Shown in pieces: positions 1-8,414 of a DNA stretch of 64,000 nt. Position numbers and translations under genes: made by a program. Every line of letters starts with the position of its first letter. Position 1 is the stretch's first letter. This DNA comes from Miltoncostaea marina (lineage in GTDB: Bacteria; Actinomycetota; Thermoleophilia; Miltoncostaeales; Miltoncostaeaceae), in NCBI RefSeq assembly GCF_018141525.1, contig NZ_CP064655.1:2946501-3010500 (forward strand), in the 5' to 3' direction. The notes under the pieces were generated by a model, which worked only from the letters and a program-made list of their open reading frames with translations, made no database searches and was not told the origin of the DNA.

Positions 1-468
1 GGCGTCGTGCTGTCGGCCGGCAGCACCGCGGGGGTGTCCGGCATCCCGAACATGGCGATCTACGGCGGCACGAAGGGCTTCGCGACCTCGTTCACGCTCG
101 GCGTGGCCGCCGAGTCGGCGGCGGACGGCGTGCGCGCCGTCGTCGTGGTGCCGGGGCCGACCGACACCGGCCAGACGCGGCCCGAGGCCGGGCCGCACAC
201 GCCCGAGGCGGCCCAGACGATCGTCGACTCCACGATCGTGGGGCGCCGGGCCACCGTGGAGGAGATCGCGAACGTCTACGCCTTCCTGGCGGGCGACGAG
301 GCGTCGTTCGTGACGGGCGTGGTGTGGGTGGTGGACGGCGGCGTGGGCATCTCGCGCGGCCTGCCGGGCCGCCGGGGCGACATCCCCGCCCCGCCGCTCA
401 CGCTGCCGGTGCGCCACTCGCTGGAGGGCTTCGCGCACGACGAGGGCGACAAGCCGGGTCAGTCGTGA
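1..468 (+). CDS. Short-chain dehydrogenase/reductase, C-terminal part (partial)
   Basis: The reading frame is open to the window edge, so the Rossmann nucleotide-binding N-terminus lies outside. Visible are the catalytic Tyr-x-x-x-Lys (YGGTK), the serine segment before it (VVLSAGS), the PGPTDTG loop and the closing VVWVVDGG typical of SDR C-termini. After VDGG there is a tail of roughly 40 residues, longer than usual. The stop codon overlaps the GTG start of the next gene (GTGA), which suggests translational coupling with a flavin oxidoreductase. Family membership is clear; the substrate cannot be told. Confidence 0.88.
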   Translation, partial: GVVLSAGSTAGVSGIPNMAIYGGTKGFATSFTLGVAAESAADGVRAVVVVPGPTDTGQTRPEAGPHTPEAAQTIVDSTIVGRRATVEEIANVYAFLAGDEASFVTGVVWVVDGGVGISRGLPGRRGDIPAPPLTLPVRHSLEGFAHDEGDKPGQS

Positions 469-1811
469 GCGGCGGCGCCTACGACGCGATCGTGATCGGC
501 TCCGGATCGGGGGGCCGCTCGGTCGCCGGGCGCCTGGGCGACGCCGGCATGCGGGTCGCGATGGTGGAGGCCCGCCTCGTGGGCGGCGAGTGCCCCTTCT
601 GGGCCTGCATGCCGGCGAAGGCGCTGCTGCGGCCCGGCGAGGCCGTCGCCGCCGCGCGCAGGGTGCCCGGCGTGGAGGCGCGCATCGCCGACTGGGACGC
701 GGTGGCCGGCTGGCGCGACTGGGTGACCGCGGGCCTCGACGACGCGGGCAAGGTGCGCCGCTACGAGGACCAGGGCGTCGAGGTGCTGCGCGGCACCGCG
801 CGCATCGACGGCCCCGGGCGCGTGGTCGTCGACGGCGAGACGCACGCCACGCGGCGGATCGTCGTGGCCACGGGCAGCGAGCCCGTGGTGCCGCCGGCCG
901 AGGGCATCGACCGCATCGGCGCGTGGACCAACCGCGAGGCGATGGAGCTGCGGCGCGTCCCCGAGCGCGCGCTGGTGCTGGGCGGCGGGCCGGTCGGCGT
1001 GGAGATCGCCCAGATGCTGGCCCACGGCGGGGCGCGGGTGAGCGTGGTGGAGGCGGACGACCGCCTGCTGGCCGGCGAGGAGCCGGAGGTGAGCGCGCTG
1101 CTGGAGGAGGCGTTCGCCGCCGCGGGCATCGAGCTGCTGCTGGGCCGGCGCGCGGAGCGCTTCGCCCCGGAGGACGGGATGGCCCGCGCCGTCCTCGACG
1201 ACGGCACCGAGCGCGTCGTGGAACGGGTCGTCGTGGCCACCGGGCGCAGGCCGCGCGTCGAGAACATCGGCCTGGAGACGGTGGGCGTGGAGCCCGGCGA
1301 GGCCGGCATCGACGTCGACGACCGCTGCCGCGCGGCCGAGGGCGTCTGGGCGGTCGGCGACTGCACGAGCGCCCCGAGCTTCACCCACGTCGCGTCCTAC
1401 CAGGGGCGCGTCGCGGCGGCCGACATCCTCGGCGAGCCGCTGCGCGCCGACCTGTCGGCCGTGCCCCGCTGCGTGTTCACCGACCCCGAGGTGGCGGCGG
1501 TGGGCCGCACCGCGGCGCAGGCCCGCGAGGCGGGCATCGCGACCGTCGCCGCCGCCGTCGACCTGGCGGACCTCGAGCGCGCCACCACCTACGGCCGCGG
1601 CGTGATCGGCCGGGCCGGGCTGCTGGCCGACGCCCGCGAGGGCGTCGTGGTGGGCGCCCACGCGGTCGGGCCGCTCGCCTCGGAGTGGATCCACATGGCG
1701 GTGCTCGCGGTGCGGGCCCGCATCCCGGTCGACGTCCTGCGGGACGTCGTCGCCCAGTTCCCGACCTTCTCGGAGGCCCTCGTTGCCGCAGCGCGCCGGC
1801 TCGACGTCTGA
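465..1811 (+). CDS. FAD/NAD(P)-dependent disulfide oxidoreductase (dihydrolipoamide dehydrogenase/mercuric reductase-like)
   Basis: 448 aa from the GTG at 465, chosen because it overlaps the upstream stop and puts the FAD motif (GSGSGG) near residue 12. A redox cysteine pair C-P-F-W-A-C lies at residues 43-48, an NAD(P) motif GGGPVG near 173 and the FAD-contact GDC near 298. The C-terminal dimerisation domain is present, but the catalytic HPT of dihydrolipoamide dehydrogenases reads FPT (residue about 432), so the usual active-site histidine is absent. True lipoamide dehydrogenase activity is therefore doubtful; a related disulfide or quinone reductase is more likely. It is the second gene of a four-gene run with the SDR and the DUF1990 protein. 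Confidence 0.88.
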   Translation: MSGGAYDAIVIGSGSGGRSVAGRLGDAGMRVAMVEARLVGGECPFWACMPAKALLRPGEAVAAARRVPGVEARIADWDAVAGWRDWVTAGLDDAGKVRRYEDQGVEVLRGTARIDGPGRVVVDGETHATRRIVVATGSEPVVPPAEGIDRIGAWTNREAMELRRVPERALVLGGGPVGVEIAQMLAHGGARVSVVEADDRLLAGEEPEVSALLEEAFAAAGIELLLGRRAERFAPEDGMARAVLDDGTERVVERVVVATGRRPRVENIGLETVGVEPGEAGIDVDDRCRAAEGVWAVGDCTSAPSFTHVASYQGRVAAADILGEPLRADLSAVPRCVFTDPEVAAVGRTAAQAREAGIATVAAAVDLADLERATTYGRGVIGRAGLLADAREGVVVGAHAVGPLASEWIHMAVLAVRARIPVDVLRDVVAQFPTFSEALVAAARRLDV

Positions 1812-1815
1812 CGGC

Positions 1816-2313
1816 GTGGCGGACGACCGCCGCGTCCTGCGGATCTACCTCGGCGACCACCTCGCCATGATGCGCGCGGGGGCGGCGCTCGTCGGCCGCA
1901 TGCGCGGCGGCGGCCACCACGGCGCCGCGGCGGCGCTGCTCGAGCGGGCGGCGGCCGAGCTCGACGCCGGCCAGGAGGCGGCGACGGTGCTCCTGCGCCA
2001 GCTCGGCGCCGGGCCGCCGCTCGCCAAGCTGGCCGCGGCCACGCTCGGCGAGCGCCTCGGGCGCATGAAGCTCAACGGGCGCATCGCCAGCCGCTCCCCG
2101 CTCTCGGACGTGCTCGAGCTGGAGGGCCTCGGGCTCGTGCTGCTCGGCTCGGCCGCCCTCTGGCGGGCCCTGGAGCGGGCCGAGGTGGCCTCCGACGGGC
2201 TCGTGCGCGACCACGCCGAGCGCTGCGAGGCGCTCGCCGCCGAGGTGGAGGAGGCGCGCCTGGCGCGCGCGACGGACGTGCTCGGCACGACGGCCGGGTC
2301 GGTGCCGCGGTGA
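1816..2313 (+). CDS. Helical protein of unknown function, possibly ferritin-like
   Basis: 165 aa from the GTG at 1816, four bases after the upstream stop; a TTG at 1783 in frame would overlap that gene and is less likely. Almost entirely alpha-helical, with alternating Leu/Ala/Arg/Glu heptads (LLERAAAELDAG, VLLRQLGAG, LVLLGSAALWRALE). The pattern resembles small four-helix proteins of actinobacteria that carry an unassigned ferritin-like fold. I see no convincing E-x-x-H metal pair, so the fold guess is weak. Its stop overlaps the start of the DUF1990 gene, so it belongs to the same transcription unit as the redox genes upstream. Confidence 0.7.
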   Translation: MADDRRVLRIYLGDHLAMMRAGAALVGRMRGGGHHGAAAALLERAAAELDAGQEAATVLLRQLGAGPPLAKLAAATLGERLGRMKLNGRIASRSPLSDVLELEGLGLVLLGSAALWRALERAEVASDGLVRDHAERCEALAAEVEEARLARATDVLGTTAGSVPR

Positions 2314-3761
2314 GCCTCGCGGGGCTCCTGGAGCGCGCCTACACGGCGCTGCTCGCGGCCCGCTCCGCGCTGCGCTGGGGCCTCGGCGGCGTCGTGGCGA
2401 GCTGGCGCTACCTGCGCCACGCGGTCGACATCGAGCGCGAGACCGAGACGCGGCGCGGCCCGGACACCGGCCCGGTCGACCGCCCCGTGCCCGGCGGCGA
2501 CGAGGAGCTGCAGCCGCGCGAGGAGGGCGCCGGCGCCTCGCTGCGCCGCCGGTACCGCGTGCGGGTGCGCGACGCCGCGATGTCCCCCGAGGAGCTGATC
2601 GACGCGCTGGCGCGCGACCCCAACCGCGCCTCGCCGCTCGAGGTGTCGCGCTTCGTCAAGACGAAGGGGCGCCTCGGCGAGATGGCCGAGGGCGACGAGT
2701 ACGTCGTCTGGATGCCGGGGCCCTGGAACGGCCCGGTGCGCGTCGCCGAGCGCCGCCCGCGCTCCTTCCGCCTCGCCACCCTGCAGGGCCACATGGAGGC
2801 GGGCGAGATCGAGTTCCGGGCCCGCGAGGAGGGCGACGAGCTCGTGGTGGAGATCGAGTCGGCCGCGCGCAGCGGCAGCGTGCCGTTCCTCCTCGTCTAC
2901 GGCCCACTGCGGGTCGCCCAGGAGATGCAGCTGCACATGTGGGCGCACTTCCTGGAGCGCGCCGCCGCCATCGCCGGCGGCGAGGCGACCGGCCCCGTGC
3001 AGGTGCGCACGGTGCGCTTCCCCGACGACCGCGGCGAGCCCTCCCGGCGCGGGTCGCGCCGCGCGATGCGGATGCTGGAGCGCCTGCAGGACCGACGGCT
3101 CAACTTCGACCCCGCCGAGCTGGAAGGGGCCGGGCCCGAGACCGGCTGGCTGGTCGACGACCACAGCGTGGCGCTCGGCACCGAGCCGCCCGGCCCGCCC
3201 GTCCCCGGCGGGCCCTGGGAGGTCGCGCGGGACCTCGTGCGTGACTACCGCTTCGCCGATCCCCGGCTGATCGAGGCCATCTACCACCCCACCGAGCGCC
3301 TCGAGGAGCGCAACATGCTCCTGCAGGGGCACTTCCTCGGCATGCGCTTCCTGTTCGGCGTGCGCGTGGCCGCGGTCGTCGACGAGACGCGCGAGATCGA
3401 CGGCCGGGAGGCGCGCCTGTGGGGCTGGAGCTACCGCACCCTCGAGGGACACCTCGAGCGCGGCCAGATGGAGTTCGAGGCCCTCAAGTGGCTCGACACC
3501 GGCGAGGTCCTCTTCCGCATCCGCGCCATCTCGCAGAAGGCGCCGGTGCGCAACCCGGTCGTCCGGTGGGGCTTCCACGTCTTCGGCCGCGGCCTCCAGC
3601 TGCGGTTCGCCCGCCTCGCCCTGGCGCGCATGCGGGACATGGTGGCCGCCGAGCTCGCCGGCGGCGGCGAGGCGCGCGCCGCGGAGGGCGGGCCCGCCGC
3701 GGTGCCCGTCGAGACGACCTCCCGCCCCGACGACGCCGACGCCGGAGGCGCCGCCGCCTGA
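2310..3761 (+). CDS. Tandem DUF1990-like protein
   Basis: 483 aa from a GTG that overlaps the preceding stop. It contains two DUF1990-like halves: the first has its core LQGHMEAGEIEF near residue 155, the second its better match WSYRTLEGHLERGQMEFE near residue 372, followed by LFRIRAISQ. A third stretch (YHPTERLEERNMLLQGHFLG, about 325-345) also recalls the family. DUF1990 proteins are usually single-domain, about 160-200 aa, so this is an internal duplication plus an N-terminal basic segment and a disordered C-terminal tail. Function of DUF1990 is unknown; the operon context (SDR, flavoprotein) hints at redox or lipid metabolism. Confidence 0.75.
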   Translation: MSLAGLLERAYTALLAARSALRWGLGGVVASWRYLRHAVDIERETETRRGPDTGPVDRPVPGGDEELQPREEGAGASLRRRYRVRVRDAAMSPEELIDALARDPNRASPLEVSRFVKTKGRLGEMAEGDEYVVWMPGPWNGPVRVAERRPRSFRLATLQGHMEAGEIEFRAREEGDELVVEIESAARSGSVPFLLVYGPLRVAQEMQLHMWAHFLERAAAIAGGEATGPVQVRTVRFPDDRGEPSRRGSRRAMRMLERLQDRRLNFDPAELEGAGPETGWLVDDHSVALGTEPPGPPVPGGPWEVARDLVRDYRFADPRLIEAIYHPTERLEERNMLLQGHFLGMRFLFGVRVAAVVDETREIDGREARLWGWSYRTLEGHLERGQMEFEALKWLDTGEVLFRIRAISQKAPVRNPVVRWGFHVFGRGLQLRFARLALARMRDMVAAELAGGGEARAAEGGPAAVPVETTSRPDDADAGGAAA

Positions 3762-3806
3762 GCCCTCGCCGGCGGCCGTCGCCGCAACGTGCTCGATCGG
3801 GCGCCA

Positions 3807-3967
3807 GGCGGCCGCTCACTTGGGCGCTGGGCGGCCGCTCACTTGGGCGCTGGGCGGCCGCTCACTTGGGCGCTGGACGGCCCGCTCACTTGGGCGTCTG
3901 GGCGGCCGCTCACTTGGGCGCTGGGCGGCCGCTCACTTGGGCGCTCGACGGCCGCTCACTTGGGCGG
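3807..3967. repeat. Seven-copy tandem repeat, 23-24 base period
   Basis: The core CTCACTTGGGCG starts at 3815, 3838, 3861, 3885, 3909, 3932 and 3955, giving spacings of 23, 23, 24, 24, 23 and 23. Each unit reads GGCGGCCG followed by CTCACTTGGGCGCT with few substitutions. GGCGGCCGC includes an octameric palindrome. The array follows the DUF1990 stop by about 45 bases and precedes the proline-rich gene on the opposite strand. Units are contiguous, so this is not a CRISPR. Frames through it give repeats such as PLTWAL but have no start signals. Confidence 0.93.
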
Positions 3968-4025
3968 GGGACGGCTCCGCCCCGGTGGGCGCGCCGTGGG
4001 CGCCACCGGGGGGGTCCCGACGGGC

Positions 4026-4241
4026 TCAGATGCCGGGCTGCGGCACCGGGTCCGGCTCCGAGGGCGGGACGGGGTCCGGCTCCGGGAGCGGGATGCTGGG
4101 CGGCGTGGGCTCCGGGATGCGGGCGGGCCCCGGCACGGGCTCGGGCACGGGGTCCGGCATCGGCTCGGGGACCGACGGCGGGTACGGCTCGGGGATGGAC
4201 GGCGGCGTCGGGAACGGGTCCGGGATCGGCTTGGTCGTCAT
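4026..4241 (-). CDS. Small proline-rich protein (P-x-P repeats)
   Basis: 71 aa from the ATG at 4241. Apart from the first few residues the whole chain is proline with alternating acidic residues (PIPDPFPTPP, PEPMPDPVPEPV, PLPEPDPVPP). It is probably an extended polyproline-type filament or linker; no signal peptide or membrane segment is seen. The opposite strand would give a Gly/Ser-rich frame without a start. No clear ribosome site precedes the ATG. It lies between the tandem repeat and a divergent 55-aa gene. Low-complexity sequence alone cannot prove expression. Confidence 0.45.
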   Translation of the reverse strand: MTTKPIPDPFPTPPSIPEPYPPSVPEPMPDPVPEPVPGPARIPEPTPPSIPLPEPDPVPPSEPDPVPQPGI

Positions 4242-4338
4242 GACCGGTCGACTACCCGGGAGCCGGGGCCGCGGCACATCGGTTGAGCGCCCGGGCGATC
4301 GGGGATCACTCGGGCGACCACGACCCGCAGGAGGACCC

Positions 4339-4506
4339 GTGCAGGACGACCGCACCGACCAGCAGGGGGCCGAGCCGGAGCGCAGGCCCGGCGTGCCGCC
4401 GCACCAGCCGCCGCCCCAGACCAGCGACGCGGACCGCGTCGACGAGGGCAGCGAGGAGTCGTTCCCCAGCTCCGACCCGCCTGCCACGGGGGGCCCGGGG
4501 GTCTGA
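4339..4506 (+). CDS. Small acidic protein with ESFPSSDPP tail
   Basis: 55 aa from a GTG preceded at a short distance by CAGGAGGA (4328-4335), a strong ribosome-binding site that decides the start. The C-terminus DEGSEESFPSSDPPA matches a widespread short motif (E-E-S-F-P-A/S-S-D-P-P) found at the ends of small bacterial proteins of unknown role. The N-terminal part is hydrophilic, Gln/Pro-rich and probably disordered. It ends about 50 bases before the CNNM/CBS gene. Confidence 0.75.
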   Translation: MQDDRTDQQGAEPERRPGVPPHQPPPQTSDADRVDEGSEESFPSSDPPATGGPGV

Positions 4507-4557
4507 CGGGCGTGACGACTGGGATATCATTCCGGTCGTGAACGTCACCACGGGCCG

Positions 4558-5874
4558 TTGACCAACGCGGTCCAGATCGCCGCGGCACTCTTCCTGGTGC
4601 TGCTGAACGGCTTCTTCGTCGCCGCCGAGTTCTCGCTCGCCCGGGCGCGGATGACCCGTCTCGACCAGCTGGCCGACGCCGGCCGGGGCGGCGCGGTGCT
4701 CGCTCGCGAGCAGGTGCGACATATCGACCGCTACCTCGCCGCCTGCCAGCTGGGCATCACGCTCGCCAGCCTGGGGCTCGGCTGGCTGGGCGAGCCGGCG
4801 TTCGCCCACCTGCTCGAGCCCGCCTTCGAGGCGGTGGGCTTCGGCGCGGGCTCCTCGACCGCGACCGCCGTGGTGATCGCCTTCGTCATCATCACGGTGC
4901 TGCACGTGGTCGTGGGCGAGCTGGCGCCGAAGTCGGTCGCGATCCAGCGGGCGGAGAGCACGGCGATGGGCATCTCCCGCCCGCTCGAGTGGTTCCGCAT
5001 CGTCTTCTCGCCGTTCATCTACCTGATGAACGGCGCGGGCAACGCCCTCGTGCGCGCGCTCGGCGTGCAGCCGGCGACCGAGAGCGAGCTCGCCTCCTCG
5101 CCCGAGGACCTGCAGATCCTGATCGCCCAGAGCGAGGAGGGCGGCGCGATCGAGCCGGAGGAGGCCGACATGCTGGAGGGCGTCTTCGGCCTGCAGGAGA
5201 CGCTCACCCGCGACATCATGACCCCCCGCCCCGAGGTCATGACCCTCGACGCCGGCTCGCCGGTGCGCTCGGCGCTCACCGAGGCGCTCGCCACCCGCCA
5301 CAGCCGCTTCCCCGTGCTGAACGGCGACGGCGTGCGCGGCGTGGTGCACCTCAGCCAGCTCGCGCGCGGGCTGCTGGAGCACGGCGAGCAGGTGCCGGTC
5401 TCCCAGCTCTCGGGCGCCGCCCTCTACGTGCCGGAGACCCAGCCGGTCGACGACCTGCTGCGCCAGATGCAGAGCCGCCGCGCCTCGCTGGCGGTGGTGC
5501 TCGACGAGTACGGCGACTTCGCCGGCGTCGTGACCATCGAGGACGTCATCGAGGAGATCGTCGGCGAGATCGACGACGAGCGCGACCGCGCCCCAGCGGT
5601 CGACCAGCGCCCGGACGGGCGGCTCATCGTGCGCGGCCACGTCCCCCTGGAGGACCTCGCCGACCACGGCGTGGAGCTCGTCGACGAGACCGTCACCTCG
5701 GTTGGCGGGCTCGTCTTCACCAAGCTGGGGCGGCTGCCGCGGACCGGCGACAGCGTGACCGCGGACGGCTGGCACCTGACGGTGGAGGCCACCCGCGGCA
5801 CCCGCGTCGTGCTGGTGGCGATCGAGCCGGCCGACGTCGAGGACGACGCGGGCGCGGCGCCCGCCGGCGCGTAG
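4558..5874 (+). CDS. CNNM/HlyC-CorC family membrane protein with CBS pair
   Basis: 438 aa from a TTG start that directly begins the DUF21/CNNM membrane domain. Residues 4-150 form the transmembrane part (NGFFVAAEFSLARARMTRL is the family hallmark). A CBS pair follows at about 205-325 (DIMTPRPEV, then VLDEYGDFAGVVTIEDVIEEIVGEI) and a CorC/HlyC C-terminal domain at about 345-425. Members act in the cytoplasmic membrane, with proposed Mg2+/Co2+ efflux; the older label hemolysin is misleading. Full family length. The alternative GTG at 4538 is out of frame. Confidence 0.92.
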   Translation: MTNAVQIAAALFLVLLNGFFVAAEFSLARARMTRLDQLADAGRGGAVLAREQVRHIDRYLAACQLGITLASLGLGWLGEPAFAHLLEPAFEAVGFGAGSSTATAVVIAFVIITVLHVVVGELAPKSVAIQRAESTAMGISRPLEWFRIVFSPFIYLMNGAGNALVRALGVQPATESELASSPEDLQILIAQSEEGGAIEPEEADMLEGVFGLQETLTRDIMTPRPEVMTLDAGSPVRSALTEALATRHSRFPVLNGDGVRGVVHLSQLARGLLEHGEQVPVSQLSGAALYVPETQPVDDLLRQMQSRRASLAVVLDEYGDFAGVVTIEDVIEEIVGEIDDERDRAPAVDQRPDGRLIVRGHVPLEDLADHGVELVDETVTSVGGLVFTKLGRLPRTGDSVTADGWHLTVEATRGTRVVLVAIEPADVEDDAGAAPAGA

Positions 5875-5884
5875 GGCCCCGGCC

Positions 5885-6724
5885 TTAGGCCTCCACGAGC
5901 TGCGCCGCGAGCGCGCCGCGGCCGGTGAGGCAGGCGGCGCCGCAGCGGGCGCCCAGCGCGAGCGCCGCATCGAGCTCCAGACCGCGCCCGAGGCCCACCG
6001 TCAGCCCGCCGGCGAACGAGTCGCCGCAGCCGTAGGAGTCGATCGGCGGCCCCGGCGGCGGCGCCGCCTCCCAGCGCCCCGAGGCCCCGCCGGCCGTCTC
6101 GTAGCGGCCGCCGCGGGCGCCCTCCGTCCACACGATCGCCCCGGGGGCGACGGGCAGCGCGTCGGGGTCGACCGCCTCGGCCGGGTCGCTCGCGCTCGCC
6201 ACCACCACGTCGGCCCGCACGCCGCTCTCCACGAGCTGGCGCAGGCGCCGGCTGGTGGCGACGAGCACCCGCGCGCGCCGGGCCGCCGCGACGGTCGCGG
6301 AGTCGTGGCCCGTGAAGTAGGCGGCGTCGCAGCCGGCCAGCTCGTCCCACGGCAGGGCGTCCTCGATGCGCGCCGAGGTGGCCGCGCCGATCACCAGGAT
6401 CGCCCGGTCGCCGGTGGGGCCGGTGGCGCTCACGGCGCGCGTCTGCGGGCCCGCCCGGCGCGCCGCGAGCACCGTGACGCCCTCGGCCTCGAGCCGCGCC
6501 GTGGCCTGGGCGCCCGAGCCGTCGTCGCCGAGGGCCGTGAAGAACAGGCACTCGGCTCCGAGCCTCGCGACCTGCGCGGCCGACACCCCGCCCCCGCCCG
6601 CCGGCTCGTCGAACGGCTCCGAGACGTAGGTGATCTCGCCGGGCAGGGGCATGACCCCGCGCGCGTGCGTCACCCACTCGACGTGCCCGACGACGGCCAC
6701 CCGCGGGCGCGTCACCGGGCTCAT
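5885..6724 (-). CDS. PfkB-family carbohydrate/nucleoside kinase
   Basis: 279 aa. The ATG overlaps the stop of serS upstream on this strand (ATGA), so the two are co-translated. The PfkB fold is shown by the glycine-rich GGGVSAAQVARLGA segment near residue 45 and by the C-terminal anion-hole/catalytic motif IDSYGCGDSFAGGL, where the Asp of GDSF is the expected base. Family members are about 300 aa and phosphorylate ribose, adenosine, fructose or related sugars. The first motif is loosely conserved, so the substrate is not predictable. Confidence 0.85.
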   Translation of the reverse strand: MSPVTRPRVAVVGHVEWVTHARGVMPLPGEITYVSEPFDEPAGGGGVSAAQVARLGAECLFFTALGDDGSGAQATARLEAEGVTVLAARRAGPQTRAVSATGPTGDRAILVIGAATSARIEDALPWDELAGCDAAYFTGHDSATVAAARRARVLVATSRRLRQLVESGVRADVVVASASDPAEAVDPDALPVAPGAIVWTEGARGGRYETAGGASGRWEAAPPPGPPIDSYGCGDSFAGGLTVGLGRGLELDAALALGARCGAACLTGRGALAAQLVEA

Positions 6725-7983
6725 CGCGGCCGGATCTCCTCCGGCGCGCCGTTCGCGACGAGCGCCGCCGGGACGGCGACCGAGCCGTCCTCGCGCTGGT
6801 GGTTCTCGAGGATCGCGATGATCGTGCGGCCCACGGCGACGGCCGTGCCGTTGAGCGTGTGCACCGGCTCGGTGCCCGTGGCCCGCTTCACGCGCGCCCG
6901 CAGGCGGCGGGCCTGGTAGTCGGTGCAGTTCGAGCACGAGGTGACCTCGCGGTAGGCGCCCTGGGCGGGCATCCACGCCTCGCAGTCGAACTTGCGCGCC
7001 GCCGAGGCCCCGAGGTCGCCCACCGCGATGTCCACCACCCGGTAGGGGACCTCGATCGCCTGCAGGATCGCCTCCTGCACGCCGAGGATGCGCAGGTGCT
7101 CCTCGGCCGAGTGCTCGGGCAGCACAAACGAGAACATCTCGACCTTGTCGAACTGGTGCACGCGGAAGATGCCGCGCGTGTCGCGGCCCGCCGCGCCGGC
7201 CTCGCGCCGGAAGCAGGTGGACAGGCCGCCGTAGCGCAGCGGCAGGTCGTCCTCCGCCAGGATCTGGTCGCCGTGCAGGCCCGCCAGCGGCACCTCCGAC
7301 GTGCCCACCAGGTAGAGGTCGTCGTCGGCGGTGCGGTAGATCGAGGCCCGGTCGGTCGGGAAGAAGCCCGTGCCGTACATCGCCTCCTCGCGCACCAGCA
7401 CCGGCGGGATGACCGGGGTGAAGCCCTCGGCCTCCAGCCGGTCGAGGGCGAGGCCGACGAGCGCCAGCTGCAGCCGCACCAGCGGCCCCAGCAGGTACGC
7501 GAAGCGGGCGCCCGAGACGCGCGCCGCCGACTCCATGTCGATCACGCCCGCGGCGGCGCCGAGCTCGAGGTGGTCGCGCGGGGCGAAGCCGAACGCCGGC
7601 GGCTCGCCGACGCGGCGCAGCTCCACCGAGTCCTCCTCGCCGCCGTCCGGCGCGGCGTCCTCGGCGAGGTTCGGCAGCCCGGCGAGGATCGCGTCGCGGC
7701 GCCCCTCCAGCTCGCGCAGCTCCTCCTCCTGGCGGGCCAGGTCGTCGCCCAGGCGCCGGGCGTCGGCCTCGAGCGCCGCCGAGTCCTCGCCGGCCCGGCG
7801 GGCCTGGCCCACGGCCTTGCTGATGCGGGTGCGCTCGGCGCGGGTCGCCTCGACGGCGGTGCGCAGCGCCCGGGCGGCCTCGTCGGCGGCCAGCAGGTCG
7901 CCCAGCGCGCCCTGCTCCCCGCGCCGCGCCAGCCCGGCGGCCACGCGCTCCGTGTCCGCGCGGATCAGCCTGAGGTCGAGCAC
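6721..7983 (-). CDS. serS: Serine-tRNA ligase
   Basis: 420 aa, the normal length. The N-terminal long coiled-coil arm that binds tRNA-Ser starts MLDLRLIRADTERV and continues to about residue 105. The class II catalytic core shows motif 2 (TCFRREAGAAGRDTRGIFRVHQFDKVE) and motif 3 (LNGTAVAVGRTIIAILENHQ) near the C-terminus. It charges tRNA-Ser, a cytoplasmic essential step. It starts four bases from the stop of the STAS gene and overlaps the downstream PfkB kinase. Confidence 0.98.
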   Translation of the reverse strand: MLDLRLIRADTERVAAGLARRGEQGALGDLLAADEAARALRTAVEATRAERTRISKAVGQARRAGEDSAALEADARRLGDDLARQEEELRELEGRRDAILAGLPNLAEDAAPDGGEEDSVELRRVGEPPAFGFAPRDHLELGAAAGVIDMESAARVSGARFAYLLGPLVRLQLALVGLALDRLEAEGFTPVIPPVLVREEAMYGTGFFPTDRASIYRTADDDLYLVGTSEVPLAGLHGDQILAEDDLPLRYGGLSTCFRREAGAAGRDTRGIFRVHQFDKVEMFSFVLPEHSAEEHLRILGVQEAILQAIEVPYRVVDIAVGDLGASAARKFDCEAWMPAQGAYREVTSCSNCTDYQARRLRARVKRATGTEPVHTLNGTAVAVGRTIIAILENHQREDGSVAVPAALVANGAPEEIRPR

Positions 7984-7986
7984 CGG

Positions 7987-8352
7987 CTAGCCGTCGTCCC
8001 CGTCGGCCTGCTGCTCGTCGAACGCGGCGATGACGGCGTCGAAGTCGTCGCCGAACACGAACGCGCGGCGCAGGCCCGTGATCTCGAACACGCGCCGCAG
8101 GCGCCGGTGCGGGCAGATCAGGCCCAGGCGCCCCTCGCCGGCCCGCGAGCGGTTGAGCAGGCTCACCAGGGCGCCGAGCCCCGACGAGTCGAGCAGGGTG
8201 ACGTCGGTGAGGTCGATGACCAGCGGCGTGGTGGCCGGGTCGAGGTCCTCCAGGTCCTGCCGGAAGCCCGAGACGGTGTAGATGTCGAGCTCGCCGCCGA
8301 GGATCACGAGCATGACCCCGTCGCGAGCCTCGGTGGTCACGTCCAGGCTCAT
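7987..8352 (-). CDS. STAS-domain anti-sigma factor antagonist
   Basis: 121 aa, one STAS domain. The phosphoacceptor motif LLDSSGLGAL is present, with the probable phosphorylated serine at residue 56. Such proteins bind and titrate anti-sigma kinases in the SpoIIAA/RsbV manner; serine phosphorylation by an HATPase kinase switches them off and SpoIIE/PP2C phosphatases restore them. The C-terminus is acidic (QQADGDDG). Candidate partners in this window are the HATPase protein at 54.5 kb and the SpoIIE protein at 9.5 kb, but linkage is not shown. It is the first gene of a three-gene run with serS and the kinase. Confidence 0.92.
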   Translation of the reverse strand: MSLDVTTEARDGVMLVILGGELDIYTVSGFRQDLEDLDPATTPLVIDLTDVTLLDSSGLGALVSLLNRSRAGEGRLGLICPHRRLRRVFEITGLRRAFVFGDDFDAVIAAFDEQQADGDDG

Positions 8353-8414
8353 GCGCGGGATGCTACCGGCCGGGGCCCCGGAGCCGCGTCGCGGCCCGGG
8401 GCCCCGCCGGGCAG

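Noticed and set aside
3807-3967. CRISPR array
   Set aside because: Units are contiguous with no unique spacers, and no Cas genes are nearby.
3820-4338. Protein encoded by frames through the tandem repeat
   Set aside because: No ribosome site or sensible start; the plus frame becomes real only at the GTG at 4339.
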